From NCBI GenBank assembly GCA_027366525.1, contig DAHXKG010000002.1:1-64000 (forward strand): DNA of 64,000 nucleotides, written 5' to 3'. This DNA is from a candidate division FCPU426 bacterium (GTDB taxonomy: Bacteria > Oederibacteriota > Muellerivitia > Muellerivitales > DAHXKG01). The notes under the pieces were generated by a model that did not search any database, was not told where the DNA came from, and saw nothing but the letters and a program-made list of their open reading frames with translations. Positions 18,260-27,299 of this stretch are shown piece by piece (positions within the stretch are counted from its first letter, which is position 1; the number at the start of each line of letters is the position of its first letter). Made by a program: the position numbers and the translations under genes.

Positions 18260-19030
18260 ATGAAGTTATTGTGCTTTTCTGATTTTAATGCAGCACTTCA
18301 TCTGGGTAATCAGTTCTCTCAAACCATTCAACAAGAAGACCCCGATATTATTTTTTATTGTGGGGGAACTATGCGGGGAATTAAAAGAATTGCGGAATTC
18401 GAATCCGCAATGCGATTTCAAAGCAAACCATCGTCAGATAGCTTGGAAATACAGGAAGAAATAAAAAAAGATTTAGAATTTTTGAAGTCGTTTATTCAAA
18501 TTTTAGTCGATACACAAAAACCGGTTTATTTAGTTCCCGGACGCACCGATGCCCCCGAGGCAGAATATTTTAAAATTATTTATCAATACCATCGAATTTA
18601 TCCTAACTTAAAATCAATTCATGGCGAGATTGCTGAGGATGATCTCTTTATTTTATCAGGTTTTGGTGGTGATCTGGGTCAATCATTTGATGATCGGAAT
18701 TTTTTACTACAATATACACGTTCTTGGGTGGAATTTACTTTAAGGACATTGGAATTTATAAATAGAGATAAAATTTTAATTTTTTATTCGCCACCAGTTT
18801 GTCGACTGGATTTAAAAGAAAATGGAGAACATTGTGGTGTCATAGTTGTAAATGAATTGATTGAGCGGTTTTCTCCGAAAATTTTAATTTGTGGTCAAGC
18901 AACGAATCATGGGGTTGTTCGCTTGGGCGAAACGGTAGTTGTGAATCCTGGATTATTTTTTATGAATGGTAAATATGCAGTAATTGATTTCCCGTCTTTG
19001 GATGTTCAATTTAAATCAATGGTAAATTGA
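18260..19030 (+). CDS. Metallophosphoesterase-fold protein with degenerate metal sites
   Basis: 256 residues from the ATG at 18260, chosen because GGGAG lies 5 bases upstream; a TTG at 18239 is the alternative. The fold order of calcineurin-like phosphoesterases is intact, but each metal motif is altered: DFN where D-x-H is expected (Asp8, Asn10), GGTMRG for the GD box, PGRTDAPE for GNHE, FYSPP for the HSPP histidine, and CGQATNHG for GHxH, followed by the usual VVNPGL. It may be a non-catalytic binding or scaffold protein, or use another metal set. Confidence 0.7.
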   Translation: MKLLCFSDFNAALHLGNQFSQTIQQEDPDIIFYCGGTMRGIKRIAEFESAMRFQSKPSSDSLEIQEEIKKDLEFLKSFIQILVDTQKPVYLVPGRTDAPEAEYFKIIYQYHRIYPNLKSIHGEIAEDDLFILSGFGGDLGQSFDDRNFLLQYTRSWVEFTLRTLEFINRDKILIFYSPPVCRLDLKENGEHCGVIVVNELIERFSPKILICGQATNHGVVRLGETVVVNPGLFFMNGKYAVIDFPSLDVQFKSMVN

Positions 19031-19283
19031 AAATTATATATTTCGGTTTTAAAACAATAAAAATAGTTCTTTTTTATTTTCAAAAAAACGAATAAGGTAT
19101 CTTGATTTCGAAAAAATATTTATAGAAGTATTAAAATGGAATCGCTACACGAATGGGTGAATGTTGGATGAATTTTTCTACTCTTAAAGATGCTACATTT
19201 CGTTGCTGAACTTTTAGCGAATTCCCAAATATTAATCAGGATTTTTGGCATCATCGTTCTTTAATTGGATATTTAAAATTCAA

Positions 19284-20780
19284 TTAGTAACTCCAATGTG
19301 TTCTCACGGCAAAAACTGGAACAGGCCCTCGAGCTTGATTGAAAGCTGGATTGGTAACATACTGGCCATCTAGCGTAATATTGATGAAATTAAAAAATTT
19401 GCAATTGTAATAAACTTCCACTACGTTTTCAGGACCATAAGTCAAAGTCCCATCACCAGCTAAAATACCCAATCCTCCCGCCTCTAGAAATCGTTGGTTT
19501 GCTAGTGAAGCACCACTAATTATTTCCGCGACTCCGCAACTATCACCAGTTCGGTCCCAAATGGCACCATTCAGGCTCAATCCCAAAGATGCAGTCCAGT
19601 TGGCATCCGTGAATTCTAGTGCCTGTGTCTGACCATCATTCCATCCAAGCCGTGAGAAAAGTCCAATTCCTTTCTTGATTTCTTGCTCCCAATTCAATCC
19701 GAAACCGTAGGCGTAATGCCAGGCTTCTGCAGGAGCGATGTTGGCATTTGGACCATCTGTAAGCAGAATGGTAGTTGCAGCAGTGTAGCTGTCCATATAC
19801 GAATGTGTGAGCCACGCGAGCAATCGGACAGTTCCAGAATGAGACTGGATGCGGTAACGCAACTCTAGCTCTACTGCCTGGTTCCAGGATTTTAGCAGTG
19901 GCAAATAAGCCCCACTAGCTGGCCAAGTAAGCAATTCATCATCACCACCGTTGCCGGAACCTATATTTTGGTAATTAGTATATTGCGGCATGGGGAAAAA
20001 ACCATAACGTAAGGCCCATTTGGGCTGATTAAGCTCTGCCATGAATCCAGTTTCATATCCGATGGTGTCTTGACCATAATCAAAAGTCATGTTTGACATG
20101 GTGGCCCAGTTCAGGAATTGCGTGTTTGGATTATCCGCATAAGTGTTGTGATCAAATATATCCAAAGGCGTCATCCGTCCTAGCATAAAAGTCAAGTGAG
20201 AGATATCTTGTTTACCAGCCAAGGTTAATTGTCCATCCTTGATATTTTCTTGTTTTCCACCTAATCCAAAGGTTTGACGTATGAACAGATGAGCAAAAGA
20301 AAAATTTGGTATTTTGGTGCCACTTTTAAAAGCATCGCCATTGGGAAAATCTTCAATACCTAAGGTGCCGCTTAAGCCTTGGCCTTGCCACATGAGCCCA
20401 TCCAGATGCAATGCACCTCCGTGCCAAAGTTTGAATCCCAAAAAAATGTCGAGGTTTACAGTTTCAGCATCCTCGCTGATGTTTTTTAAGCTATGAGGAC
20501 CCGAATAAGCTGCTGGAAATGGTGGATGCCATTGTAAGATGTCGGTATTTTGAACATGAAAATTGAAATTCTGAGATTCGTTTGTGGAGGTAATTTGAGT
20601 GGCTGATCGAGATTGTTCCGTCACCAGCTCCTGTGGGTTAGCGGTCGCGTTGCTTGGTGCTACAACTATCAGAATTGAAACAGGAACAAAAATTAGCAAA
20701 AAAGCTGAAATTTTTTGTACCCAATATTTTTTGAAATTTAAAGTGCTTAAAATAATTTTAAACATATTTTTGTATTTCAT
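19284..20780 (-). CDS. Carbohydrate-selective porin, OprB family
   Basis: 498 residues, with an N-terminal signal region (hydrophobic 25-45, APSNATANPQ). The mature start NFHVQNTDILQWHPPF with AYSGPHSL matches the OprB family's opening motif. Alternating beta strands, DIFLGFKLWHGG, FLNWATMSN and FDYGQDTIGYE fit a 16-stranded outer-membrane barrel; it ends in aromatic VRTHWSY, as BAM substrates do. It should admit sugars across the outer membrane. It is isolated by 253 and 333 non-coding bases, and its GC looks higher than neighbours, so transfer is possible. Confidence 0.85.
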   Translation of the reverse strand: MKYKNMFKIILSTLNFKKYWVQKISAFLLIFVPVSILIVVAPSNATANPQELVTEQSRSATQITSTNESQNFNFHVQNTDILQWHPPFPAAYSGPHSLKNISEDAETVNLDIFLGFKLWHGGALHLDGLMWQGQGLSGTLGIEDFPNGDAFKSGTKIPNFSFAHLFIRQTFGLGGKQENIKDGQLTLAGKQDISHLTFMLGRMTPLDIFDHNTYADNPNTQFLNWATMSNMTFDYGQDTIGYETGFMAELNQPKWALRYGFFPMPQYTNYQNIGSGNGGDDELLTWPASGAYLPLLKSWNQAVELELRYRIQSHSGTVRLLAWLTHSYMDSYTAATTILLTDGPNANIAPAEAWHYAYGFGLNWEQEIKKGIGLFSRLGWNDGQTQALEFTDANWTASLGLSLNGAIWDRTGDSCGVAEIISGASLANQRFLEAGGLGILAGDGTLTYGPENVVEVYYNCKFFNFINITLDGQYVTNPAFNQARGPVPVFAVRTHWSY

Positions 20781-21113
20781 TTCTGTAAAAACTAATTCAT
20801 TAACGGCAAAATAGCTAGCCCAAATTGAAATTTTCTATCGACTTTGTTTATTAACATTGTCGAGGTTTTTTGCGTTAATATTGCTTGATTTTGAGATTAC
20901 CTCTTTTCATTTGATTTTGAATTTAGAACCGAATGGGGATGAACTTGGGTTAGCGTCATCAGATTTGGAAGTCTATCCCAACAACATCAAAAGAACTTTT
21001 CTTTCGTGGTTGGCCAAAATATTCTTTTATTGATGAAAATTTATGATTGAGTATTATAATAATAATTAGCTTGGGTTTAAAAGTATCTTGGTATTTAGAT
21101 TAAGGAAGATGAT
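20781..21113. other. Intergenic region between the divergent porin and radical SAM genes
   Basis: 333 bases. It holds the promoters of both genes: on the plus strand TATAAT stands at 21055-21060 with a loose TTGATG 19 bases upstream. A 58-codon open frame from TTG 20857 lacks a ribosome site and resembles nothing I know. No repeats seen. Confidence 0.5.
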
Positions 21114-22580
21114 TTGAAAGTACTAATTATTAATCCACCAACTTGTACGGGAAGAAAATATATTCGTGAGGGACGTTGTGAGCAACGGCTGGACTCTTTT
21201 CAGTATGTGATGGTACCAATTTCATTGCCAATGATAGCAGGGGCATTAAAATCCAAAAGACATGATGTGAAAATTGTCGATTGCATAGCAATGAACGCAA
21301 CGGTTGAAGAATTAAAAAAAGAAATAACGACAGTTCAGCCTGAGCTTTTAATTTTTAATATGTCAACCGCCACCTCGAGTAGTGATGTAGAAGTAGTCAA
21401 ACAACTTCGATCAGTAACACAAGCACATTTTACTGCGATTGGAAATCATGTTACATCTTTACCTGAAGAAACACTGAGGTCCTCAGAACTTGATTCCATT
21501 GTTCGCAGAGAGCCCGAACTAACAGTGTGTGATTTAGCAGAAGCGCTATCATTGGATGGGGACTTAGCAAAAGTTTTAGGAATCTCATATAAAAGTAAAA
21601 CTGGAGAAATTTACCATAATCAAGATCGGCCCTTTAATGAAAATTTAGATGATCTTCCATTTGCAGCCCGTGAACTTTTAGAGAATGATCGGTATATGCT
21701 TCCAGTAATTAATGAGCCATATACTTTGATTATTACCAGCCGTGGTTGTCCATATTCATGTATTTATTGTACAGCTTCCCAGTACTACGGAAAAAAGCTT
21801 CGAGTTCGGAGTCCAGTGAACGTAGTTAATGAAATAGAAGAATGTTTAAATGTTCATAAGATTAGGAACTTTACTATGTGGGCGGATACATTTAATCAAA
21901 ACCGGGATTTTGTTTTAGGACTTTGCAATGAAATTAAAAAACGCGGGTTAGAAAAAAAAATTCGATGGATGGCAAACAGTCGTGTCGATCACATGGATCA
22001 AGCAATCTTAAGAGAAATGAAAGCCGCAGGATGCATCGGTATTTCCTATGGGGTTGAATCAGGTGTTGACAGTATTCTAAAAAATATGAAAAAAGGGGCA
22101 TCGGCTGATCAAGCAAAACAAGCGGTTCAATGGACGAAGGAATCGGGAATTGAAGTTCTAACGCACATTATTTTTGGACTACCGGGCGAGACTCGAGAAA
22201 CAATTCGTCAAACTATGAAATATATTAAAGAACTTGATCCGGATTATGCTCAATTTTATTGTGCAATACCGTTTCCCAAAACCGAATTAGAAACGCTTGC
22301 TAAAAACAATGGATGGATTAGCACGTTTGATTATTCAAAATATGAACTTAACCAACCTATTTTGAATTTGCCGGAACTTTCAATCGAAGAGCTTCAAAAA
22401 GCTCGGATTAATGCTTATCGTGAATTTTATTTGAGACCAAGCTATATTTGGAAAAGAATCAAAAAAATAAATGGATTTCGAAATTTAGTGTTGAATTTTA
22501 AACAAGCCACTAGTTTTATAAAAAATTGGATTTTGAAGGATTCAAGTTATAAAAATCCAATTTCAGCGAATATTAAATAA
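21114..22580 (+). CDS. B12-binding-domain radical SAM protein
   Basis: 488 residues, TTG start with AAGGAAG 5 bases upstream. An N-terminal cobalamin-binding-like Rossmann domain (VLIINPP, PISLPMIAGALK, IVDC, IGNHVTSLPEETL) lacks the DxHxxG histidine, as many BchE-type relatives do. The radical SAM core begins near residue 200, with the 4Fe-4S motif CPYSCIYC in TSRGCPYSC, then GVESG and HIIFGLPGET. The closest type is the BchE/P-methyltransferase-like group that acts on lipids, pigments or antibiotics; the substrate is not readable here. It precedes the 2-oxoacid:ferredoxin oxidoreductase, which could supply reduced ferredoxin. Confidence 0.85.
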   Translation: MKVLIINPPTCTGRKYIREGRCEQRLDSFQYVMVPISLPMIAGALKSKRHDVKIVDCIAMNATVEELKKEITTVQPELLIFNMSTATSSSDVEVVKQLRSVTQAHFTAIGNHVTSLPEETLRSSELDSIVRREPELTVCDLAEALSLDGDLAKVLGISYKSKTGEIYHNQDRPFNENLDDLPFAARELLENDRYMLPVINEPYTLIITSRGCPYSCIYCTASQYYGKKLRVRSPVNVVNEIEECLNVHKIRNFTMWADTFNQNRDFVLGLCNEIKKRGLEKKIRWMANSRVDHMDQAILREMKAAGCIGISYGVESGVDSILKNMKKGASADQAKQAVQWTKESGIEVLTHIIFGLPGETRETIRQTMKYIKELDPDYAQFYCAIPFPKTELETLAKNNGWISTFDYSKYELNQPILNLPELSIEELQKARINAYREFYLRPSYIWKRIKKINGFRNLVLNFKQATSFIKNWILKDSSYKNPISANIK

Positions 22581-22629
22581 TTGTTGTTTGAGAAATTACA
22601 TAAAATTTCTATGAAAGTTGAGGTGTCTC

Positions 22630-24501
22630 ATGAAAGTAGTTAATGAGGTTTCTTGGATGATTGGAGGGCCGCAGGGATCTGGAGTGGATTCTTCGGCAAC
22701 TTTGTTTGCACAAGCATGTGCGACAGCAGGACTTTGGATATTTGGGAAAAGAGAGTACCATTCGAATATTAAAGGCAAGCATAGCTATTTTCAGGTTCGG
22801 GTTTCTAATCAACCAATTCATAGTCATGTAGATGATGTTCACATTTTAGCTACGTTTGAAGAAACTACGGCTAAACTTCATGCAGGTGAAATTGTTAAAA
22901 CTGGGGCGTTGATCTATGATCCTACTAAAATTAAATTAGATGATTTAGATTTAAAATCAGGGGTTATTACCTTGCCCATTGATTTTAATTTGGTTCTTCG
23001 GCAAGTTGCAGAAGAAACCGGGGTCGAATATTCCAAATTATCAATTATGCGAAACACGATTGCCGTGGCGGCTTCATTTGCCCTTTTAAGAGTGGAAATA
23101 GAGAGTCTTGAAAAGACATTGGAACGTATGTATACGGGGAAAAAATCCAAGTTAGTTGCCATGAATATGACAGCAGTTCAGAAAGCGTATCGTGCGGTTG
23201 AAATATTACCTGAAGAACTTCATGCTCAATTTCCGTATCATTTAGTGCCGAATAACAATACCCCGAAAAGACTTTTGATCAATGGGGCAACAGCAACTGC
23301 ACTTGGGAAATTAAAGGGAGGGTGTCGATATCAAACTTATTACCCAATTTCACCTGCAACCGACGAAAGTGTTTATTTGGAGTCGCATAATCAATATGGA
23401 TGTGCGGTTGTTCAATGTGAAGATGAAATTGCTGCCATTAACATGGCCATTGGAGCAGCAACAACGGGTGTAAGAGCTTCGACGTCTACTTCAGGCCCAG
23501 GTTTTTCTTTGATGCAGGAAGGACTTGGGTGGGCAGGAATGAATGAAGTGCCGGTAGTGGTTTTTGATTATCAGAGAGGTGGGCCATCAACTGGATTACC
23601 GACACGACATGAACAAGGGGATTTAATGTTTAGTTTGTTTGGAGGACATGGCGATTATCCTCGATTGGTTTTTTCTCCGGGAAGTATTGCCGATCATTTC
23701 CGCTTGGCATTTGAATCCTTTAATTACGCTGAAAAATTCCAGACACCAGTGATTGTGCTAAATGATAAATTTTTGGCTAATAGTACTCAAACTATTCTCC
23801 CATTTAAAGAAAATGACTTGGTTATTGAAAGAGGGCATTTAGCAACCGAGGATGATTTGAAAAATGCTAAATCAGAAGGACGCGGATTCCCTCGGTTTCA
23901 ACCAGATGTGAAAAGTGGAATTTCATCCAGGCCTTTGCCCGGTGTTGAGGGAGGGCATTATTGGATGACAGGAGACGAACACGATGATTATGGACATATT
24001 ACAGAAAATCCAGAAAATCGGAAAAAAATGCATGAAAAACGGATGAAAAAATATGAATTGATTTTACAACAAATACCACTTGATCGGCAATTTTCTATTC
24101 ATGGGATTCCTAATGCTGATATTACGCTGGTATCTTGGGGAACTATGTTTGGGGCTCTTATGGATGTACTTCCGGCTTTGAAAGAAAAAAATATTAATGC
24201 CAATTTTATTAATATTAGAATGTTGAGCCCGTTCCCATCAGCAAAAGTAGCTGCTTTTTTGAAATCGTCTAAAAAATTAGTTCTGTTAGAACATAATTAT
24301 TCAATGCAATTAGGTCAGCTAATTCGACTCCATACCGGGATATTGATTACTTCTCGGATATCAAAATATACAGGTCGGCCCATGTCTTTGAATGAAATTG
24401 TTTCAGCAACTGAAAAAATATTTAATGGTGAAGTTCAAGAAGAAAAGGATGAAACTTTGGATGCTTCTATAGAAAGGGTGGTTTTAACTTATGGTCTCTA
24501 A
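22630..24501 (+). CDS. korA: 2-oxoacid:acceptor oxidoreductase, fused gamma-alpha subunit
   Basis: 623 residues from the ATG at 22630 (GAGGTG 4 bases upstream; a TTG at 22618 is less likely). The N-terminal 190 residues are the gamma domain (GGPQGSGVDSS, GKREYHSNIKGKHSYFQ). The alpha (PYR and following) domains start near 215: GCRYQTYYPISPATDES, TSTSGPGFSLMQEG, RGGPSTGLPTRHEQGD, then ALPALKEK and a C-terminal domain with NIRMLSPFPS. It oxidises a 2-oxoacid (2-oxoglutarate or a similar acid) to the acyl-CoA with reduction of ferredoxin, in complex with the next gene. It overlaps that gene by 11 bases. Confidence 0.9.
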   Translation: MKVVNEVSWMIGGPQGSGVDSSATLFAQACATAGLWIFGKREYHSNIKGKHSYFQVRVSNQPIHSHVDDVHILATFEETTAKLHAGEIVKTGALIYDPTKIKLDDLDLKSGVITLPIDFNLVLRQVAEETGVEYSKLSIMRNTIAVAASFALLRVEIESLEKTLERMYTGKKSKLVAMNMTAVQKAYRAVEILPEELHAQFPYHLVPNNNTPKRLLINGATATALGKLKGGCRYQTYYPISPATDESVYLESHNQYGCAVVQCEDEIAAINMAIGAATTGVRASTSTSGPGFSLMQEGLGWAGMNEVPVVVFDYQRGGPSTGLPTRHEQGDLMFSLFGGHGDYPRLVFSPGSIADHFRLAFESFNYAEKFQTPVIVLNDKFLANSTQTILPFKENDLVIERGHLATEDDLKNAKSEGRGFPRFQPDVKSGISSRPLPGVEGGHYWMTGDEHDDYGHITENPENRKKMHEKRMKKYELILQQIPLDRQFSIHGIPNADITLVSWGTMFGALMDVLPALKEKNINANFINIRMLSPFPSAKVAAFLKSSKKLVLLEHNYSMQLGQLIRLHTGILITSRISKYTGRPMSLNEIVSATEKIFNGEVQEEKDETLDASIERVVLTYGL

Positions 24502-25468
24502 ACTACAAGTCCCGTTAACTGTTGCAGCGTATAAAAGTGATGTTCATAATGATTGGTGCCCCGGGTGTGGAGATTTTGGAATATTACAGGCATTACAACA
24601 AGCATTAGCTGAATTAGGGTTACCACCATGGGAAACCATGGTTTTTGGAGGTATTGGCTGTTCTGGAAAAGTTTTTAATTATATGGCGTGCTATGGGGTT
24701 CATACTTTACATGGACGCGTATTACCTTTTGCCATGGGTGCTAAGTTAGCTAATCCAGATTTAGAAGTTATTGCAGTGGGGGGGGATGGCGATGGATATG
24801 GCATCGGAGCTGGTCATTTTGTCCATGCCGGCCGTCGTAACGTTGATATGGCTTATATTGTACTCAATAATGAAGTTTATGGTCTTACTAAAGGTCAAGC
24901 CTCTCCAACTTTAGACAGGGGTCAACAAACTAAATCCCTTCCGTTGCCAAACATTAATGATGGAATTAAGCCGTTAGCTTTGGCATTGGTCACAGGGTAT
25001 ACATGGATTGGAAGAAGTTATGCTTTTGATGGAAAACATTTAAAGGAAATGATTAAGCAGGCCATTGAACATAAAGGGATGGCTTTATTAGATATTATCC
25101 AACCGTGTCCTACATATAATGATCTTCATACGGCAGAATGGTTTAATAAAAAAGTAAAAGAAGAAGAGAAAAGTGTTTCTAAATTAGTAACAGTTGAAGA
25201 ATTAAAACATGATGGTGTAATCAAGGATCCGACAAATCGGGATGAAGTATTTGAAAAGCAACGGAAAGCATTTGATTTAATACAGTATCGTGGTGAGCGC
25301 ATTCCAATTGGGGTATTTTATCAGATTAAATTACCGACGTATATTGAGCGCATGCAATCACAAGTTCCTATGCTTAAAAAATATTCTCCGGTACGAATAC
25401 CATATGCAGATGCGAATCATCTGCCAACTACGGATTTAACCGATGCGTTTGAAGAAATTACATTTTGA
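24491..25468 (+). CDS. korB: 2-oxoacid:ferredoxin oxidoreductase, beta subunit
   Basis: 325 residues. Thiamine-diphosphate subunit: WCPGCGDFGIL (Cys23, Cys26), GIGCSGKV with a further cluster cysteine, GVHTLHGRVLPFAMGAKLA, the TPP/Mg motif GGDGDGYGIG, and NNEVYGLTKGQASPT. A cysteine near CPTYND completes the 4Fe-4S site typical of these subunits. The last 80 residues are a charged extension common in the 2-oxoglutarate/pyruvate-type beta subunits. The start lies inside korA, so the two are probably made in equal amounts. Substrate choice cannot be decided here. Confidence 0.92.
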   Translation: MVSKLQVPLTVAAYKSDVHNDWCPGCGDFGILQALQQALAELGLPPWETMVFGGIGCSGKVFNYMACYGVHTLHGRVLPFAMGAKLANPDLEVIAVGGDGDGYGIGAGHFVHAGRRNVDMAYIVLNNEVYGLTKGQASPTLDRGQQTKSLPLPNINDGIKPLALALVTGYTWIGRSYAFDGKHLKEMIKQAIEHKGMALLDIIQPCPTYNDLHTAEWFNKKVKEEEKSVSKLVTVEELKHDGVIKDPTNRDEVFEKQRKAFDLIQYRGERIPIGVFYQIKLPTYIERMQSQVPMLKKYSPVRIPYADANHLPTTDLTDAFEEITF

Positions 25469-25496
25469 TTTTTAGATTTTAAAGAGAAAAATTTCA

Positions 25497-26330
25497 TTGA
25501 CATCGAAAAAGCAGGCGGTGGGTAATAAAAAAAAATTACCCCGTAAATGTGTTTGCGTTTTGCCGGTTTATAATGAACAAAAAACTTTAGCGGATATCCT
25601 TCAGCGCGTCTGGCGTTATGTGGATATTTTAGTTTGTATTAATGATGGATCGAACGATCAGTCTTTAAGCTTGCTAACGGAGTTTGTTGCAACGCATTCC
25701 AATGTTTATTTAGTTAATCTTGAAAAAAACCAGGGCATGGCAGGGGCTCTTAAGGCTGGTTTTTTGTTTATCGAGTATTTAAATAAAAAAAAATATATTG
25801 GCCCTGATGATATTGTAATTACAATGGATGCCGATGGACAACATTACCCGGAGTCCATCCCAGGGGCATGTCAGTATTTTTTAAAAAACAAACTGGATAT
25901 TCTATTAGCTCAAAGAGATTTTTCACTTTACCCCAAGTATAAGATTATTGGAAATAAGTTTTTAAGTTTTACCAATTCGATACTTTCTGGCTATACCTAT
26001 CATGATGTCGAGTCGGGGTTTAGACTTTTAAAAGTGAAAACATTAAAACCCATTTTAGCTTATTATACGGGCATTCGATATTCATGCGCTCAAGAAATTG
26101 CATTGATTTCGGCTCGACTTAAATATAAAGTTGATAATAATTATAGAATTAATATAGCTTATTATAGACCCGGGACAACTGTTGTGGATGGATTGATTGT
26201 TTTAAGTATCAGTGGGTTAACCTGGATTCGACTGTTATTGAAAAAAGGAATGATTGTTGATACGGCTGATCAATTAATGAGAAAAAATTTTAATAAATCA
26301 ATTAGTTTGCGGAAAACAAATTATACTTAA
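25497..26330 (+). CDS. Family 2 glycosyltransferase (polyprenyl-phosphate sugar synthase type)
   Basis: 277 residues, TTG start 28 bases after korB. The GT2 fold shows VLPVYNEQKTL, INDGSND, LEKNQGMAGALKAG and the acidic MDADGQHYPESI motif (DxD). HDVESGFRLLK matches the DPM1-like subset, which attach a sugar from a nucleotide to a polyprenyl phosphate. One C-terminal hydrophobic segment (LIVLSISGLTWIRLLL) may associate with the membrane. It opens the glycan island, but may be transcribed with the korAB operon. Confidence 0.85.
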   Translation: MTSKKQAVGNKKKLPRKCVCVLPVYNEQKTLADILQRVWRYVDILVCINDGSNDQSLSLLTEFVATHSNVYLVNLEKNQGMAGALKAGFLFIEYLNKKKYIGPDDIVITMDADGQHYPESIPGACQYFLKNKLDILLAQRDFSLYPKYKIIGNKFLSFTNSILSGYTYHDVESGFRLLKVKTLKPILAYYTGIRYSCAQEIALISARLKYKVDNNYRINIAYYRPGTTVVDGLIVLSISGLTWIRLLLKKGMIVDTADQLMRKNFNKSISLRKTNYT

Positions 26331-26372
26331 AATTGATCAATCAGTATGAAGTGGCGCTAAGAAGCGGTTTTT

Positions 26373-26398
26373 ATAGAAATGGGTTTGAAAATTTCTAT
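26373..26398. repeat. 8-bp perfect inverted repeat in the spacer before the glycan genes
   Basis: ATAGAAAT (26373-26380) and ATTTCTAT (26391-26398) with a 10-base loop. No T-tract follows, so it is a hairpin or operator candidate rather than a clear terminator. The spacer (26331-26531) otherwise looks empty. Confidence 0.45.
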
Positions 26399-26531
26399 TC
26401 AAATGCATCAATTATTTTTCTACGGTAGGGGGTTTATATTTTTGAAATGGTTTGTAATAATTTTAATAAATATATTTTAGATAGATTTTGTTAATTGAAA
26501 CTATGAAAAGGCGAGGAGTCAAAGCTAAAAC

Positions 26532-27299
26532 ATGGTTCATGACCACCGGGTTGTTGTAATTATGCCAGCATTGAATGCTGAAAAAACTTTGGAGAAAACC
26601 TATTCGGAAGTCCCCAAGGATATTGTCGATGAAATTATTTTAGTAGATGACCAAAGTTCAGATGCGACTCCAGAACTTTCCAAAAAATTAGGTATTCAAA
26701 CAATTGTTCATTTGACCAATACTGGATACGGTGGAAATCAGAAAACAGCATATCAAGCAGCGTTAAAAACGCAATCGGATTTTATTATTATGCTGCACCC
26801 AGATTATCAATATTCTCCCAAATTAATTACTTCTATGGCATACTTATTAGACAGTGGATTTTATGATGTTGTTTTAGGATCGCGCATTTTAGGAGGAGGA
26901 GCATTGCGCGGGGGAATGCCGTTATATAAATATTTTTTTAATAGAATCTTAACTGCAATACAAAATATTTTAATGGGTGCGAAATTGTCTGAATACCATA
27001 CAGGATATAGAGCCTATCGAAGGAAAGTACTTGAGGTCATTCCTTATTTAAATAATTCAAATGATTTCGCTTTCGACGCTCAATTGCTTTCGCAAGCCAT
27101 TTTTTGGGGGTTTTCTATCGGAGAAATTAGCTGTCCAACCCGTTATTTTTCAGAAGCTTCTTCTATTAATTTTCAAAGAAGTGTAAAGTATGGAATTCAA
27201 TGTTTAATTACGGCTTTCCAATTTCGTTTAGCAAAATGGAAATTGATGTCAAATGCGCTTTTTATCCCTCAAGATAGGAGAAGCAATAAGACCACTTGA
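26532..27299 (+). CDS. Family 2 glycosyltransferase, DPM-like
   Basis: 255 residues, ATG with GGCGAGGAG upstream. IIMPALNAEKTLEKTY, LVDDQSSDAT, NTGYGGNQKTAYQAAL and the acidic motif HPDYQYSP in place of D-x-D mark the same clade as the NTGYGGNQK-type transferases. EYHTGYRAYRRKVLEVIPYL and NDFAFDAQLL follow. It likely loads a sugar onto polyprenyl phosphate, giving the donor for the GT-C proteins downstream. Its stop overlaps the TTG start of the next gene. Confidence 0.85.
   Translation: MVHDHRVVVIMPALNAEKTLEKTYSEVPKDIVDEIILVDDQSSDATPELSKKLGIQTIVHLTNTGYGGNQKTAYQAALKTQSDFIIMLHPDYQYSPKLITSMAYLLDSGFYDVVLGSRILGGGALRGGMPLYKYFFNRILTAIQNILMGAKLSEYHTGYRAYRRKVLEVIPYLNNSNDFAFDAQLLSQAIFWGFSIGEISCPTRYFSEASSINFQRSVKYGIQCLITAFQFRLAKWKLMSNALFIPQDRRSNKTT

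Noticed and set aside
20857-21033. 58-codon frame starting at TTG in the porin/radical SAM spacer
   Set aside because: No ribosome site, no recognisable motif, and the region is needed for promoters.
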